In this document: positions 41,054 to 50,217 of the stretch, piece after piece | Layout: every line of letters begins with the position of its first letter | Position numbering within the stretch: the stretch's first letter is position 1 | Assembly: GCA_045580305.1 (NCBI GenBank) | Contig: JAZNNQ010000033.1 | Coordinates: forward strand, 25,985 to 89,984 | DNA from: RGIG7332 sp045580305 | GTDB taxonomy: Bacteria > Bacillota > Clostridia > Oscillospirales > JAAYXM01 | Direction: 5' to 3' | Length of the DNA stretch: 64,000 nt | The notes under the pieces: generated by a model | Database searches by the model: none | Told to the model about the DNA's origin: nothing | The model's input: the letters and a program-made list of their open reading frames with translations, nothing else | Translations under genes and position numbers: made by a program

Positions 41054-41473
41054 ATGCGAATAAGAAGACTAATATCACTGTCTGTTGTGACTCTGTTATT
41101 CATATTGTCCGGATGTGGTAACCCTGCACTACAAACGGAAGACTGGGGAAGCTTTTCACCTGACAAAACACATAGCTACGATAATAAATATTATGCAGTT
41201 CAAAGTATTGAAGAAGCAGACAACGGTAAATACATAGTTGTCAGTATTTACGCTACTCAAAACGACGAATTTGTATTTTCGTTCACTCCTGCAAGAGCAC
41301 GCGATTTTTATGGCATTTGTTGGGAAAATGATACTCATAATATTTGGATTCAATCAGCTGATATCGGAGTGTTATGCTATAAGTATAAAAATGGCAAGTG
41401 GGAAATAGACGATATGGCAGTTAGGCCTGAGTATATTCGATCTAAATACGACAAACACAGCACTACGAAATAG
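41054..41473 (+). CDS. Small lipoprotein of the tRNA-Trp locus
   Basis: 139 residues from ATG 41054. The signal peptide has lipobox LSGC (LFILSGCGNPALQ). The mature part is a beta-rich domain (KYIVVSIYATQNDEFVFSFT, then WIQSADIGVLCYKYKNGKWE) that does not clearly align with paralogues A and B. Its ribosome site and first residues (MRI+RL) match those of paralogue A. An upstream longer frame has no ribosome site. Function unknown. Confidence 0.72.
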   Translation: MRIRRLISLSVVTLLFILSGCGNPALQTEDWGSFSPDKTHSYDNKYYAVQSIEEADNGKYIVVSIYATQNDEFVFSFTPARARDFYGICWENDTHNIWIQSADIGVLCYKYKNGKWEIDDMAVRPEYIRSKYDKHSTTK

Positions 41474-41514
41474 CCTTTCCACTAAACAAAATTTTCTTTT
41501 TTGTCCGTCTGCTA

Positions 41515-41543
41515 TGGACAAACGCTGTAAAATAATGTATAAT
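41515..41543 (+). promoter_or_regulatory. Promoter of the second YitT-family gene
   Basis: TGGACA (41515-41520) and TATAAT (41538-41543) with 17 bp spacing. Confidence 0.65.
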
Positions 41544-41579
41544 CCAACAGTAGAATTTTAGCGTAAAAGGATGAATCTT

Positions 41580-42446
41580 ATGAAAAAAACTCAAATTGTA
41601 ATTGATATGCTTATAACACTTTTCACATCGGTTTTATCCGCTGTCGCTCTTTACTGTTTTGTTGAGACCGCAAACTTCGCACCCAGCGGCATTGACGGTA
41701 TCGCAATGATGACTCAGGAGCTTACAGGAATAAACATCGGTTATATTTCTCTTGCCATCAATATTCCCCTTCTTATTGTTGCATGGTTTATGATCAATAA
41801 AAAGTATGTTATCTACACAACCATATTTACCGTTGTTTCTTCTGTAATGATGATTATTATGGAAAAAATCAATATGTATCAGTACATATCCGAAGGTGAT
41901 GCATGGATAGCTGTTTTTGCTTCCGGTGTTATGATGGGATTGCGTACTGCCTTTATGATTAAAATCGGTGGTTCTACCGGTGGCGTTGATATTGTATCCA
42001 GTATAATCCAGAAAAAGAAGCCGTACTTAAATATAGAAAGTCTTATTTCAATCTTTTGCTACATAATCATCGGAATTTCATTCTTTGTATATCGAAATGT
42101 GGAAAGCGTTGTTATGTCGGTTGCACAGATGATGATATTCAATGTTGCCATGAATAGCGTTCTCAAAACCACAAGAAATGCGGTTGAGGTTCGCATAATC
42201 ACAAATAATCCGGAAGACTTCAAACACGATATTCTCCTTAATCTTAAGCATGGTGCAACAATTATCCCCTGCGAAGGAATGTTTACCGGTGATCAGAAGA
42301 AAATGCTTGTCACCATCATCAATATACGACAGATGGACGATCTCATTAAGTTATCGCGAAAATATCCAAACTCCTTTATTTACTTCAGCGAAGTAAACGG
42401 CGTTTGGGGCAACTTCAGATGGAATAAAACAGACGCAGTTAAATAA
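41580..42446 (+). CDS. YitT-family membrane protein (second copy)
   Basis: 288 residues from ATG 41580, with AAAAGG upstream. Membrane segments and IGGSTGGVDIVSSIIQ match the YitT core, and the C-terminal DUF2179 domain is present (GATIIPCEGMFTGDQKKMLV). It is a paralogue of the gene at 34660-35541, 6 kb away. The two flank the tRNA-Trp locus, which may have entered between them. Confidence 0.9.
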   Translation: MKKTQIVIDMLITLFTSVLSAVALYCFVETANFAPSGIDGIAMMTQELTGINIGYISLAINIPLLIVAWFMINKKYVIYTTIFTVVSSVMMIIMEKINMYQYISEGDAWIAVFASGVMMGLRTAFMIKIGGSTGGVDIVSSIIQKKKPYLNIESLISIFCYIIIGISFFVYRNVESVVMSVAQMMIFNVAMNSVLKTTRNAVEVRIITNNPEDFKHDILLNLKHGATIIPCEGMFTGDQKKMLVTIINIRQMDDLIKLSRKYPNSFIYFSEVNGVWGNFRWNKTDAVK

Positions 42447-42450
42447 ATTA

Positions 42451-42482
42451 AAGAGCAAGGTTAAACACCTTGCTCTTCTTTT
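42451..42482. terminator. Bidirectional terminator, YitT gene and polysaccharide cluster
   Basis: AAAGAGCAAGGT and ACCTTGCTCTTCTTTTC form a stem around TAAAC. It lies between the converging YitT gene and the last gene of the polysaccharide operon and overlaps the end of that last gene (42461). Confidence 0.85.
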
Positions 42483-42997
42483 CTGTATTTAATTACTTTT
42501 GCCGGGTTTCCGCCAACAATTGCATAAGGCGGTACATCTTTTGTAACAATCGCTCCCGCTGCGACAATAGCGCCGGTACCAATCGTTACACCGTCCAGGA
42601 TTATTGCTCGTGCCCCAATCCAAACATCATCTTCTATTTTGACAGGATTGATTTCTGTAATTCCTTGCTTATTCATAGGAATATCAAATCTATCATATCT
42701 ATGATTAACGGTATAAATCAACACATCACGCGCCATCATAACATTGTCACCTATCGTTGTACCATCCGGCACTTGAGCATTTGGACCTATACTCGAATTA
42801 TCCCCTAAAACAATGTGCCTTCCTATGATGGCTTTGCGCTCAATATTAGCATTTTTGCCTATGCTTTCAGCAAATCCTGATGCAAAAGCTCTGCGAATAG
42901 CCTTTTGGCCTATTTTTATTTTGGAATAGGAATTAGGTAAATATTTAGCTATAGAATACATGCATCTACACACATTCGATTTAAACGAATTTTTCAT
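42461..42997 (-). CDS. Hexapeptide-repeat acyltransferase
   Basis: 178 residues. Left-handed beta-helix repeats are clear (IGKNANIERKAIIGRHIVLG, IGPNAQVPDGTTIGDNVMMA, IGARAIILDGVTIGTGAIVA, then AIVGGNPAKVIKYR). The catalytic His would lie in YTVNHRYDR. It probably O-acetylates the polysaccharide made by the cluster, of which it is the last gene. The acceptor is unknown. Confidence 0.88.
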   Translation of the reverse strand: MKNSFKSNVCRCMYSIAKYLPNSYSKIKIGQKAIRRAFASGFAESIGKNANIERKAIIGRHIVLGDNSSIGPNAQVPDGTTIGDNVMMARDVLIYTVNHRYDRFDIPMNKQGITEINPVKIEDDVWIGARAIILDGVTIGTGAIVAAGAIVTKDVPPYAIVGGNPAKVIKYRKEEQGV

Positions 42998-43020
42998 ATA
43001 TTACACCTCTGACCAAACCG

Positions 43021-44232
43021 CTATTTAAACAGATTCATTTTTTTATAAATATCGTTTCGCTTATTTGCAATTTTTACAGATTGCACCAAGGTACTACTTT
43101 TGTTTTTTCCTTTAATAATTCGCCAGACATATCCAAACGGAATACACAAAAATGCAAAGGGTTTCAAAATTATCACTTTGTCAAAAATTTTGTGACGCTT
43201 TACTGCCATTTGGTGCATTGTTCGTATCTGTTGAATGACAGGTAAGTTTTTAAAACCGCCACCGGAATTTGAACTAAGGAAAAATCTGCTTCGGGATCGA
43301 TTAGTGTCCTTAACACCAAATTCACCGCTTGCAAACACATCTTCGAAAAGCGGTGAAAGTTCATTTTCATCCACTACAAAATCGCAAGGAATCTCCGAAT
43401 TGAGATATAAATTGCAAAATGCGGTCATGATACGGGCAAACTCAAAAATGCCGATATCACTAAGAACCGTTTTGCATTCATCGCGAAAAACTTCGTCTGA
43501 ATATTTTTTAGCAAACAAAGCCCAATCGCAGACTTGACGAAAACTGCTGCCGGTGCGGGTCATATGCTGAATTAAATGGAGTAATAGGGACACTGCCTGT
43601 AATTTGACCGGAAGTGCCTTAAATTTATATCCGTTACATTCTGTTTCCACCGATTCTTTATAGAAATCAGCAAACAGCCGCTCCACTTTTTCTTTAACCT
43701 TTTTATCCGGTAACCCGCCCAGTGTGTGATGCACTTCTATGGTTAAGTTTCCTTTATTCAATGTAATATGGTGGTCACCGCCGCAGGGAATATGAACAAA
43801 CCCTATATTCTTTAGCAGTAAAACCGCTCGGTCAAAATCTACTTTTTTCACAAGTACATCTATGTCACTCTGCATTCGCAGATTAGGGTTCGGATATTCC
43901 TTGCCAACAGAAATACCCTTTAAAATCGCATATTCTATATCCTCATTTTCAAAAAGCGAGATCATCTTTTGCTGTTGATGGAAAATCCCTTCAACAAACA
44001 TTCCCTCTCGCATAGCCTTACCTTTCCATTCAGCAAGGAGCGCTTTATCCGGCTTATCTAAAAGGTCAAGTTTTAAAAGGCCATTGTAGCTTAGTCCTGC
44101 AACAGAATGAAGAGTTGCCTCTTCAAACACCTTTTCTGCTGAAAAGTCATCGGGTAATTCAATTGTTTTCATACCGAGACCCGCCTGTAGCAAGCACAAA
44201 AAGGCGCGCTCGTTGCAGTTTAAACTTTCCAT
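43021..44232 (-). CDS. Nucleotidyltransferase-family protein (NTP_transf_5 type)
   Basis: 403 residues from ATG 44232 (MESLNCNERAFL) with GAGAGG upstream. KGISVGKEYPNPNLRMQSDI followed by DVLV carries the DxD-type acidic pair of the nucleotidyltransferase fold, with GGDHHITLNKGNLTIEVHHT after it. The family is common in polysaccharide and peptide-modifying clusters, where its substrate is unknown. It ends the coding run before the acetyltransferase. Confidence 0.8.
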   Translation of the reverse strand: MESLNCNERAFLCLLQAGLGMKTIELPDDFSAEKVFEEATLHSVAGLSYNGLLKLDLLDKPDKALLAEWKGKAMREGMFVEGIFHQQQKMISLFENEDIEYAILKGISVGKEYPNPNLRMQSDIDVLVKKVDFDRAVLLLKNIGFVHIPCGGDHHITLNKGNLTIEVHHTLGGLPDKKVKEKVERLFADFYKESVETECNGYKFKALPVKLQAVSLLLHLIQHMTRTGSSFRQVCDWALFAKKYSDEVFRDECKTVLSDIGIFEFARIMTAFCNLYLNSEIPCDFVVDENELSPLFEDVFASGEFGVKDTNRSRSRFFLSSNSGGGFKNLPVIQQIRTMHQMAVKRHKIFDKVIILKPFAFLCIPFGYVWRIIKGKNKSSTLVQSVKIANKRNDIYKKMNLFK

Positions 44233-44236
44233 AATT

Positions 44237-45397
44237 TTACCTCTCAAAATAATCTGCAACTTTTTTAAATTGTGTTGACCACTTCAAATTATTAAGAGCA
44301 TAAGCTCTCATCTCATTCTGAATATTGTCTTTATCAAGACCGTCAAAGAAAGCAATTATCTCCTTGATGTCCACAGGATCATCATTACATTTCAGTTTCA
44401 GATAATACTTGCCGTTTGGATCCACATTGTTACTGTCTGTGCAGAAAACAAACGGAATCGCACGGGAAGTATATTCCGGTAATTTAAGCGTAGTGTCAAC
44501 GATTATATCCTGACGATGCAGGCCAAGAGACCCTATTGCCACATCGCATTTTGCAAAAATCTCATTCAGCGCTTCTGTGTCTAAATATCCGTGCTTTATC
44601 ACATATTCTTGAATGCCTGCATCCTCGGCAATTTGGATAAGATTGTCAAGAGTACCGTCAAAGGATTTACCGCAAAGATGGACATAGACTTTTTTATCGC
44701 TACCATTTGCATAATAGTCAGCAAGACCTTTTATTAACCTATCATATCCGTGCCAGTAGGAGAAAACCGCGGTAACAGCTATATGGAATTCTCCATTATG
44801 CTCTTCAAAGCCAGGTTTCATCGACACTTTTTCAACATCAAGTCCGTTTTCAATATTGATTGCAGGTGCGCCCTTGTAAGTATTTGCAGGCTCGCCTATC
44901 AGCGTGTATAAATCCACCCGTTTTTTATATGTGTTTTTGAACAACTTTGCGAAGAGCTTTACCAAGAAGTAAAATCCTTTTCTACTGCTGTTTTTAGCTT
45001 CCTTAGTGCCCGGGTATGTAGGGATCTCCACAACCACTTTTCCGCCATTTTTTCTTATTGCATTCAATGTTCTTTTATAGGTAGCACTGGGGGTTATGTA
45101 GCGCATATACACAAGCGCGGGTTTATTCTGTTTAACCCACTTGCGAACTGCCTTCATAATAAAATGCATTTTTATGAAGTTCTGGTTCTTGGACAGCGTT
45201 TTTCCTATAACCCTTTTATAACCTGCGTCTCCGTGTTTGTTTATATAAACCTTGCCATCGTCATAGCTTGTGTAGTAAACTTCACTGACGACCTCGGCCG
45301 CACAGTTTATCTGGGATGTGAATTTACGGTATAAATTGTTTTTTGTTCCTTCTTCCGGATATGGTATTAAAAACAATGCGGTCATATCAGTTTTCAC
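44237..45397 (-). CDS. Glycosyltransferase (GT-B, group 1-like)
   Basis: 386 residues. The N-terminal half is a GT-B Rossmann domain (IPYPEEGTKNNLYRKFTSQI). The C-terminal half contains FHIAVTAVFSYWHGYDRLIK, VHLCGKSFDGTLDNLIQIAE and VAIGSLGLHRQDIIVDTTLK, typical of GT4-like donor-binding domains, with E/D at the end of the last helix. It adds a sugar on the cytoplasmic face. Overlaps the flippase gene by 11 nt. Confidence 0.82.
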   Translation of the reverse strand: MKTDMTALFLIPYPEEGTKNNLYRKFTSQINCAAEVVSEVYYTSYDDGKVYINKHGDAGYKRVIGKTLSKNQNFIKMHFIMKAVRKWVKQNKPALVYMRYITPSATYKRTLNAIRKNGGKVVVEIPTYPGTKEAKNSSRKGFYFLVKLFAKLFKNTYKKRVDLYTLIGEPANTYKGAPAINIENGLDVEKVSMKPGFEEHNGEFHIAVTAVFSYWHGYDRLIKGLADYYANGSDKKVYVHLCGKSFDGTLDNLIQIAEDAGIQEYVIKHGYLDTEALNEIFAKCDVAIGSLGLHRQDIIVDTTLKLPEYTSRAIPFVFCTDSNNVDPNGKYYLKLKCNDDPVDIKEIIAFFDGLDKDNIQNEMRAYALNNLKWSTQFKKVADYFER

Positions 45398-46673
45398 CTT
45401 TTTTCAGTTTTTTATTAAGTGTGTAAAAAAGATAGCTGACATTTAAAATGCTTGACAGCAACACTACCAATACAGTGGCAAAAGCTGCACCCATAGAACC
45501 CCACCACTGTATAAAGAATACATCGGCAATAACATTTACAGAACCGGTTAGTATTGCAACAAATAAATTGAATTTGAGTTTCCTCTGAGTCACTAATAAA
45601 AGCCCCGCAAGAGTTCTGAATGTACCGGAGAAAAAGTAATTAACAGAAAGTAGTCTAAATATAGGAAGAGCATCCAAATACTGCGCTCCAAAGAATATTT
45701 TAATTACCAGTTCGCCAAAAATAACAAGTGTTGTTGAAATAATCGCATTTAAAACGCCCATTCCAAGGAACACTGTTTTGCAGGTTTTTAGACACCATTG
45801 TGCATCATTTCTGTGCTCTGCCAAATAGGGATATAAATATGTAACCATAATGCTGGGAATAAATGACAGTGCCGTAGGGATAACCGTTGCTACTTTATAA
45901 CTGGCAATTATTGTTTCTTGCGGAATTACAATTCCAAGCACAAATACATCGGCCAGATATAAGAGTTGCGACAAAGCGCTATTACACATCGTGATAAAAG
46001 CTATGGAACGCATGGGCTTTTTATCTGTATTATCGAGAGGTGTCTTGCTCTTAAAATTCTTTTTGAATACATTTACACATAAAATCAACGATATGGAAGT
46101 TGATACATAATATCCTAAAACAAGTCCTTTTTCCCTAAAGGTATATGCACCAATTACACACATGCAAAAAGTTAGTATTGTACTAACAGTTGTAAGCTTA
46201 CCAAAACTTTTATTCAATTTAATTGACCGAACAACATTCGTAATTGATGCGCAGAAAAACTGTAATGCCGGAAGAGCTGCAAGTAAAATCAATAATATGC
46301 CGGATCCTTCAATTTTAAACGGCACAAAAAGCCCGATCAATATCATAATTACCATAAGGATGAGATTTGCTATTGATCCAAATTTTACTCCGTAATCGAA
46401 TACGCCCTTTATCTTTGCTCTGTCATTGGTATTTTCACTTGAAAGCTGCAACACAGCCGGAGCCATACCCATGCCTTCAAACAAAACAAGAAGACTATAT
46501 ATGTTCCATGCATATGCGAATACGCCGTATTCAGTTTTTGATAAAATTCTAACTAAAACAATGCTGCTTAAAAAGTGAATTATTTTGTTGATTACGCTAC
46601 TGCCAAAAACATATAAAAAGCCTGTTTTTATAAGTTTTTTTACAATTTCGCCAACTTTGCTAAAAATTCTCAT
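45387..46673 (-). CDS. Wzx-type polysaccharide flippase
   Basis: 428 residues with about 12-14 membrane segments (MATE/MVF fold): LIKTGFLYVFGSSVINKIIH, FLSSIVLVRILSKTEYGVFA and later SYKVATVIPTALSFIPSIMV. It exports the lipid-linked oligosaccharide across the membrane. The start overlaps the stop of the Wzy-like gene by 1 nt. Confidence 0.9.
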   Translation of the reverse strand: MRIFSKVGEIVKKLIKTGFLYVFGSSVINKIIHFLSSIVLVRILSKTEYGVFAYAWNIYSLLVLFEGMGMAPAVLQLSSENTNDRAKIKGVFDYGVKFGSIANLILMVIMILIGLFVPFKIEGSGILLILLAALPALQFFCASITNVVRSIKLNKSFGKLTTVSTILTFCMCVIGAYTFREKGLVLGYYVSTSISLILCVNVFKKNFKSKTPLDNTDKKPMRSIAFITMCNSALSQLLYLADVFVLGIVIPQETIIASYKVATVIPTALSFIPSIMVTYLYPYLAEHRNDAQWCLKTCKTVFLGMGVLNAIISTTLVIFGELVIKIFFGAQYLDALPIFRLLSVNYFFSGTFRTLAGLLLVTQRKLKFNLFVAILTGSVNVIADVFFIQWWGSMGAAFATVLVVLLSSILNVSYLFYTLNKKLKKGEN

Positions 46674-47881
46674 TACCTCTCTCCGCTCAATCTTTCCTCA
46701 TTATCTTTAGGTATTGATGACTTTAATCCGGTCATAGCAAGCATCAAAACATGCCATGAACCTTTGTTCAAGAAAAATCCCAAAGGAATGCAAATAATGA
46801 TAAGTGACACCCATAAAATTATTGCAATTTTGTCATCATTCTTTTTCGCATTTTTTAAAACCGAAAAAAGAAACCACACCATAAGACCAAGACCTATAAT
46901 GCCGGTTGTAAAGAAGTATTCGAGATAGGTGTTATGGATACCCAGGTACTGTCCTACCGCCATTCTCGTAACCAGTGTTTCTGTACCGAAACCGTATCCG
47001 CCAAAGGTTCGCAAAACACTGTCCCGACCCATATATGCAAAAAGATGCTCCCATATATCAAAACGACCGGTACCTGCATCTTCTAATATACTTTCAATGG
47101 ACAGTCTTTCCATTGATGTAAAATCCAAAACAGTAAGTATAAAGTAAATCAAAGCACAGGCTGTTAATGTAATAAAAATCGTTGTAAACTTGATCTTTTC
47201 CTTGTTAAATGTGAATATGTATATAATCGCCGATATCATAAGCGCCAAAATCGCACCGCGGGATGCAATAAAGAACATACCTATAACAATGATCACTGCA
47301 CACACTGCATAAAAAATTTTAGCACTTTTTCTTTCTGTTGTGCTATATAAATCTATTGCAACCCAAAAAGCGAAAAGCATATTTGCCGCAAGGCCATTTT
47401 GATCTGCATGACCCGTTGAATTAGAAATGGTCCCTCGCGACCACGATACATCCTTGTTTGGCTCAAGATAAAATACAAGTACGGCCGACGGTATTACCAT
47501 AAATTTTTTTATAAGTCGCAATTCTCTTGCATTGAAATTCCTGATAACACAAATAAGACAGAGTGCGACTGAACTTATAAATGTAATATACTGACCCATT
47601 GAAGTTCGCTGATGCACGCTCCAGAAAAGAGATAATGTGCACCAAATAGTAAAAACAATAAGGCTGGCAACAGGCTTTGACATTTTCAAGCCTTTTTTCC
47701 TCTTCATGAGTACTGCCATACCAATAAATGCAGCCGCAATAATGCCCACATAGCGGTTAATGGTATTACCGGTGAAGTTCAGAATCATATTAAGCGGTAT
47801 GAGCGCTGCATATATCGCATATATAAATGCGTCTATACCAACCTTTTCAACCTGTTCTATTTGTGGTAAATTGTGATCCAT
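46673..47881 (-). CDS. O-antigen ligase/Wzy-family polymerase
   Basis: 402 residues with 10-12 membrane segments. A large outer loop contains SRGTISNSTGHADQNGLAAN and ASRGAILALMISAIIYIFT, the pattern of the Wzy_C/O-antigen ligase family, then YGFGTETLVTRMAVGQYLGI with HNTYLEYFFTTGIIG. It would polymerise repeat units outside the cell or ligate them. Sits next to Wzx. Confidence 0.88.
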   Translation of the reverse strand: MDHNLPQIEQVEKVGIDAFIYAIYAALIPLNMILNFTGNTINRYVGIIAAAFIGMAVLMKRKKGLKMSKPVASLIVFTIWCTLSLFWSVHQRTSMGQYITFISSVALCLICVIRNFNARELRLIKKFMVIPSAVLVFYLEPNKDVSWSRGTISNSTGHADQNGLAANMLFAFWVAIDLYSTTERKSAKIFYAVCAVIIVIGMFFIASRGAILALMISAIIYIFTFNKEKIKFTTIFITLTACALIYFILTVLDFTSMERLSIESILEDAGTGRFDIWEHLFAYMGRDSVLRTFGGYGFGTETLVTRMAVGQYLGIHNTYLEYFFTTGIIGLGLMVWFLFSVLKNAKKNDDKIAIILWVSLIIICIPLGFFLNKGSWHVLMLAMTGLKSSIPKDNEERLSGER

Positions 47882-47884
47882 AAT

Positions 47885-49096
47885 TTATACATCCTTAAAC
47901 AATACCTCATCATTGTTTTCGAGGCAAAATTCTTCTTTCCAGATACGATGGGCGCTTTCACCCATTTTTAAAACGGCTTCTTCTGACAGATCTGCAAACT
48001 CTTCAAGTTCAGCCTTTAATGCGGCTCCTCCACCATCAACATCAAAGAGGAAACCCGATCCTGGCTTAACCAGTTCCGGAATTCCGTTTATCGCAGGTGC
48101 AATAACCGGAATACCAAACGACATTGCCTCCATAATTGAAACAGGCACGCCTTCTACCTTACTTGAATTAACAAATACATCTATGTCATTTCTGCATAAA
48201 TACTTTAAAACCTCGGTATTACGCATAAATCCTGCAAATTCATATTCAACATTGGTGAGTTTAGAAAGTTTGTTCTTTGCAAGTTCTTTTATCTCATCTC
48301 GCTGCGCCCCGTCGCCTATATGAATCCACTTTACTTTGCATTTTTCCCAATTTGACAATGCATCGATTATTACATTCAACTGTTTCACGGGGATGATTGA
48401 AGAGCAAGATAAGATTGTGAGTGTTTCGTGTTTTGCCCTGGCAATATATTTGCAATGTGCACCTATTGAACCTAAATATTGAACCACGAAATTGCTTTGC
48501 TTTTCCTTGTAATAGTCTAAAAACTCATTCAATATATTCTCTGAAATAAATGCAATCTTATCAAAATTATTGCAAATACATTTTTTCATTAAATATGGAT
48601 TAACTGCATTTTTTGAAATTTGAAGATCAAAAGAGTGCGCCCTTGCTACCGCGTAGCACTCAGGATAATCTCTTTTTATTCGTGCCACAGCGTATGCATC
48701 GTATGTAATCCAAAAGGAGTAAAGGCATATGTCCTTTTTTTCTTCTCGGGACATAGATTTTCTTATAAGTCGTTCCATCTGCATTCCGCGCTTTGTGAAA
48801 AGGTAAAGTTTAGCAAGAAATGTAAATGAAAACTTCTTATCTTTGAGCATATGCTTTATCTCTGACACAAAATCGCAATTTAAAGCTTTTATAGCCGCTA
48901 TAATTTTATCGATAGTCTTAACTTGATACTTACAGTTTGTTTCCCCTTTTTTATTGCAGAAATAAATACCATTTGGGCAAACTACATTAAATTCGCCAAA
49001 TTTATTTAACAAAACACTCTTTTCCTGTAAAAAAAATGCATGCTCTTTTCCGGCCTTATTTATGGCATTGTTGGAAACATATATCAATTTACGCAT
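47885..49096 (-). CDS. Glycosyltransferase, group 1 (GT4-like)
   Basis: 403 residues. The C-terminal domain has LTILSCSSIIPVKQLNVIID, WIHIGDGAQRDEIKELAKNK and NSSKVEGVPVSIMEAMSFGI followed by PVIAPAINGIPELV, the EX7E-type donor motif of GT4. The N-terminal domain is divergent. It transfers a hexose or amino sugar to the growing unit; the sugar cannot be predicted. Confidence 0.88.
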   Translation of the reverse strand: MRKLIYVSNNAINKAGKEHAFFLQEKSVLLNKFGEFNVVCPNGIYFCNKKGETNCKYQVKTIDKIIAAIKALNCDFVSEIKHMLKDKKFSFTFLAKLYLFTKRGMQMERLIRKSMSREEKKDICLYSFWITYDAYAVARIKRDYPECYAVARAHSFDLQISKNAVNPYLMKKCICNNFDKIAFISENILNEFLDYYKEKQSNFVVQYLGSIGAHCKYIARAKHETLTILSCSSIIPVKQLNVIIDALSNWEKCKVKWIHIGDGAQRDEIKELAKNKLSKLTNVEYEFAGFMRNTEVLKYLCRNDIDVFVNSSKVEGVPVSIMEAMSFGIPVIAPAINGIPELVKPGSGFLFDVDGGGAALKAELEEFADLSEEAVLKMGESAHRIWKEEFCLENNDEVLFKDV

Positions 49097-49115
49097 ATTA
49101 CCATCCTTTTCAAGT

Positions 49116-50207
49116 TTATAATTCGTAAATTTCCCGCATTTTCTTGTTTACGGCTTCAATATCAAAATCAAGTACTTTTTCTTTATTATACTCGCCTATT
49201 GGTTCTAAATCGCGAAGAAGTATAGTTTCAAGCGCTTTCTTGCAAGATTCAGGACTGCGAGGACTAAAATATTCTCCTCCGTTATAATCTACGAGATCAA
49301 CACTTCCTCTGATTTTGGAACAAACAACCGGAAGCCCGGTTGCCATTGCTTCCATAACAGAAACCGGTAATCCCTCACGGAACGACGGGAACACAAATAT
49401 ATCCGACGCGGAATACAGGTCTAATACATCTCGTCTGAACCCTAAAAGCTTGACACGGTGAGAAAGTCCCTTTTCATCAATAAGCGCTTGCAAGCTGTCG
49501 TTAAGCGGACCCTTTCCTGCAATTATGTAATAGACATCAAGCTTTTGTATCGCATTTATGACACATTTATGATTTTTATTCGCATTAAGCTCGCCGACGG
49601 AAATGAGCAATTTTGCATCGGTCGGAATTCCCAACTCTTTGCGTTTTTCCTCGCCCGCTTTCCAGTCTCTTTTGAAAAGAGATGTATCAATACCAACACC
49701 CGGCACATAGACCACATTTTTAGCCTTTATATGTTTTTTTGCAAATTCATAATCGTCTTTATTTATGTTAATGAGTGTGTCTGTTAAAAAGGCGCAGATC
49801 CACTCTATGGGATAATACATAAGCCAGTTTTTCTTCGGCGCCCCTTTGTAAAAATGGAAACCATGAGCAGTATAAAATACTTTTGTTCTTTTTTTGCGGG
49901 CATGACGGGCTGCCAAGCGTGTCAGCATTGCTGCAACCGGGGTATGACAGTGAACTATGTCATACTCGTTTTCATCGATAATCTTTTTAAGCTGTTTATA
50001 CGCCTTTAGATTTGCTTTGCTTAGTGGCGAGCGCGAACAGCTTATAGGGTGTACTTTACAACCCATTTCATAATAATCCTGTCGTACCGGTGAAGTCGAA
50101 TTATTTGTGGCAATGTCCACAGTGTGGCCGTCTTCAACAAGTTCTTTTATAAACGATGTAAAGAACCTCATTGTTCCACCGATTGTTGTTACATAAAGAA
50201 TTTTCAC
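49116..50207 (-). CDS. Glycosyltransferase family 4 (GalNAc/Fuc-type)
   Basis: 363 residues. VTTIGGTMRFFTSFIKELVE, HCHTPVAAMLTRLAARHARK and VFYTAHGFHFYKGAPKKNWL match the PelF/WbnK-like GT4 branch found in gut Bacillota. Donor motif: FREGLPVSVMEAMATGLPVV. Likely acts early in the repeat unit. It begins 10 nt after the FemAB-like gene. Confidence 0.92.
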   Translation of the reverse strand: MKILYVTTIGGTMRFFTSFIKELVEDGHTVDIATNNSTSPVRQDYYEMGCKVHPISCSRSPLSKANLKAYKQLKKIIDENEYDIVHCHTPVAAMLTRLAARHARKKRTKVFYTAHGFHFYKGAPKKNWLMYYPIEWICAFLTDTLININKDDYEFAKKHIKAKNVVYVPGVGIDTSLFKRDWKAGEEKRKELGIPTDAKLLISVGELNANKNHKCVINAIQKLDVYYIIAGKGPLNDSLQALIDEKGLSHRVKLLGFRRDVLDLYSASDIFVFPSFREGLPVSVMEAMATGLPVVCSKIRGSVDLVDYNGGEYFSPRSPESCKKALETILLRDLEPIGEYNKEKVLDFDIEAVNKKMREIYEL

Positions 50208-50217
50208 ATTTATCCCC

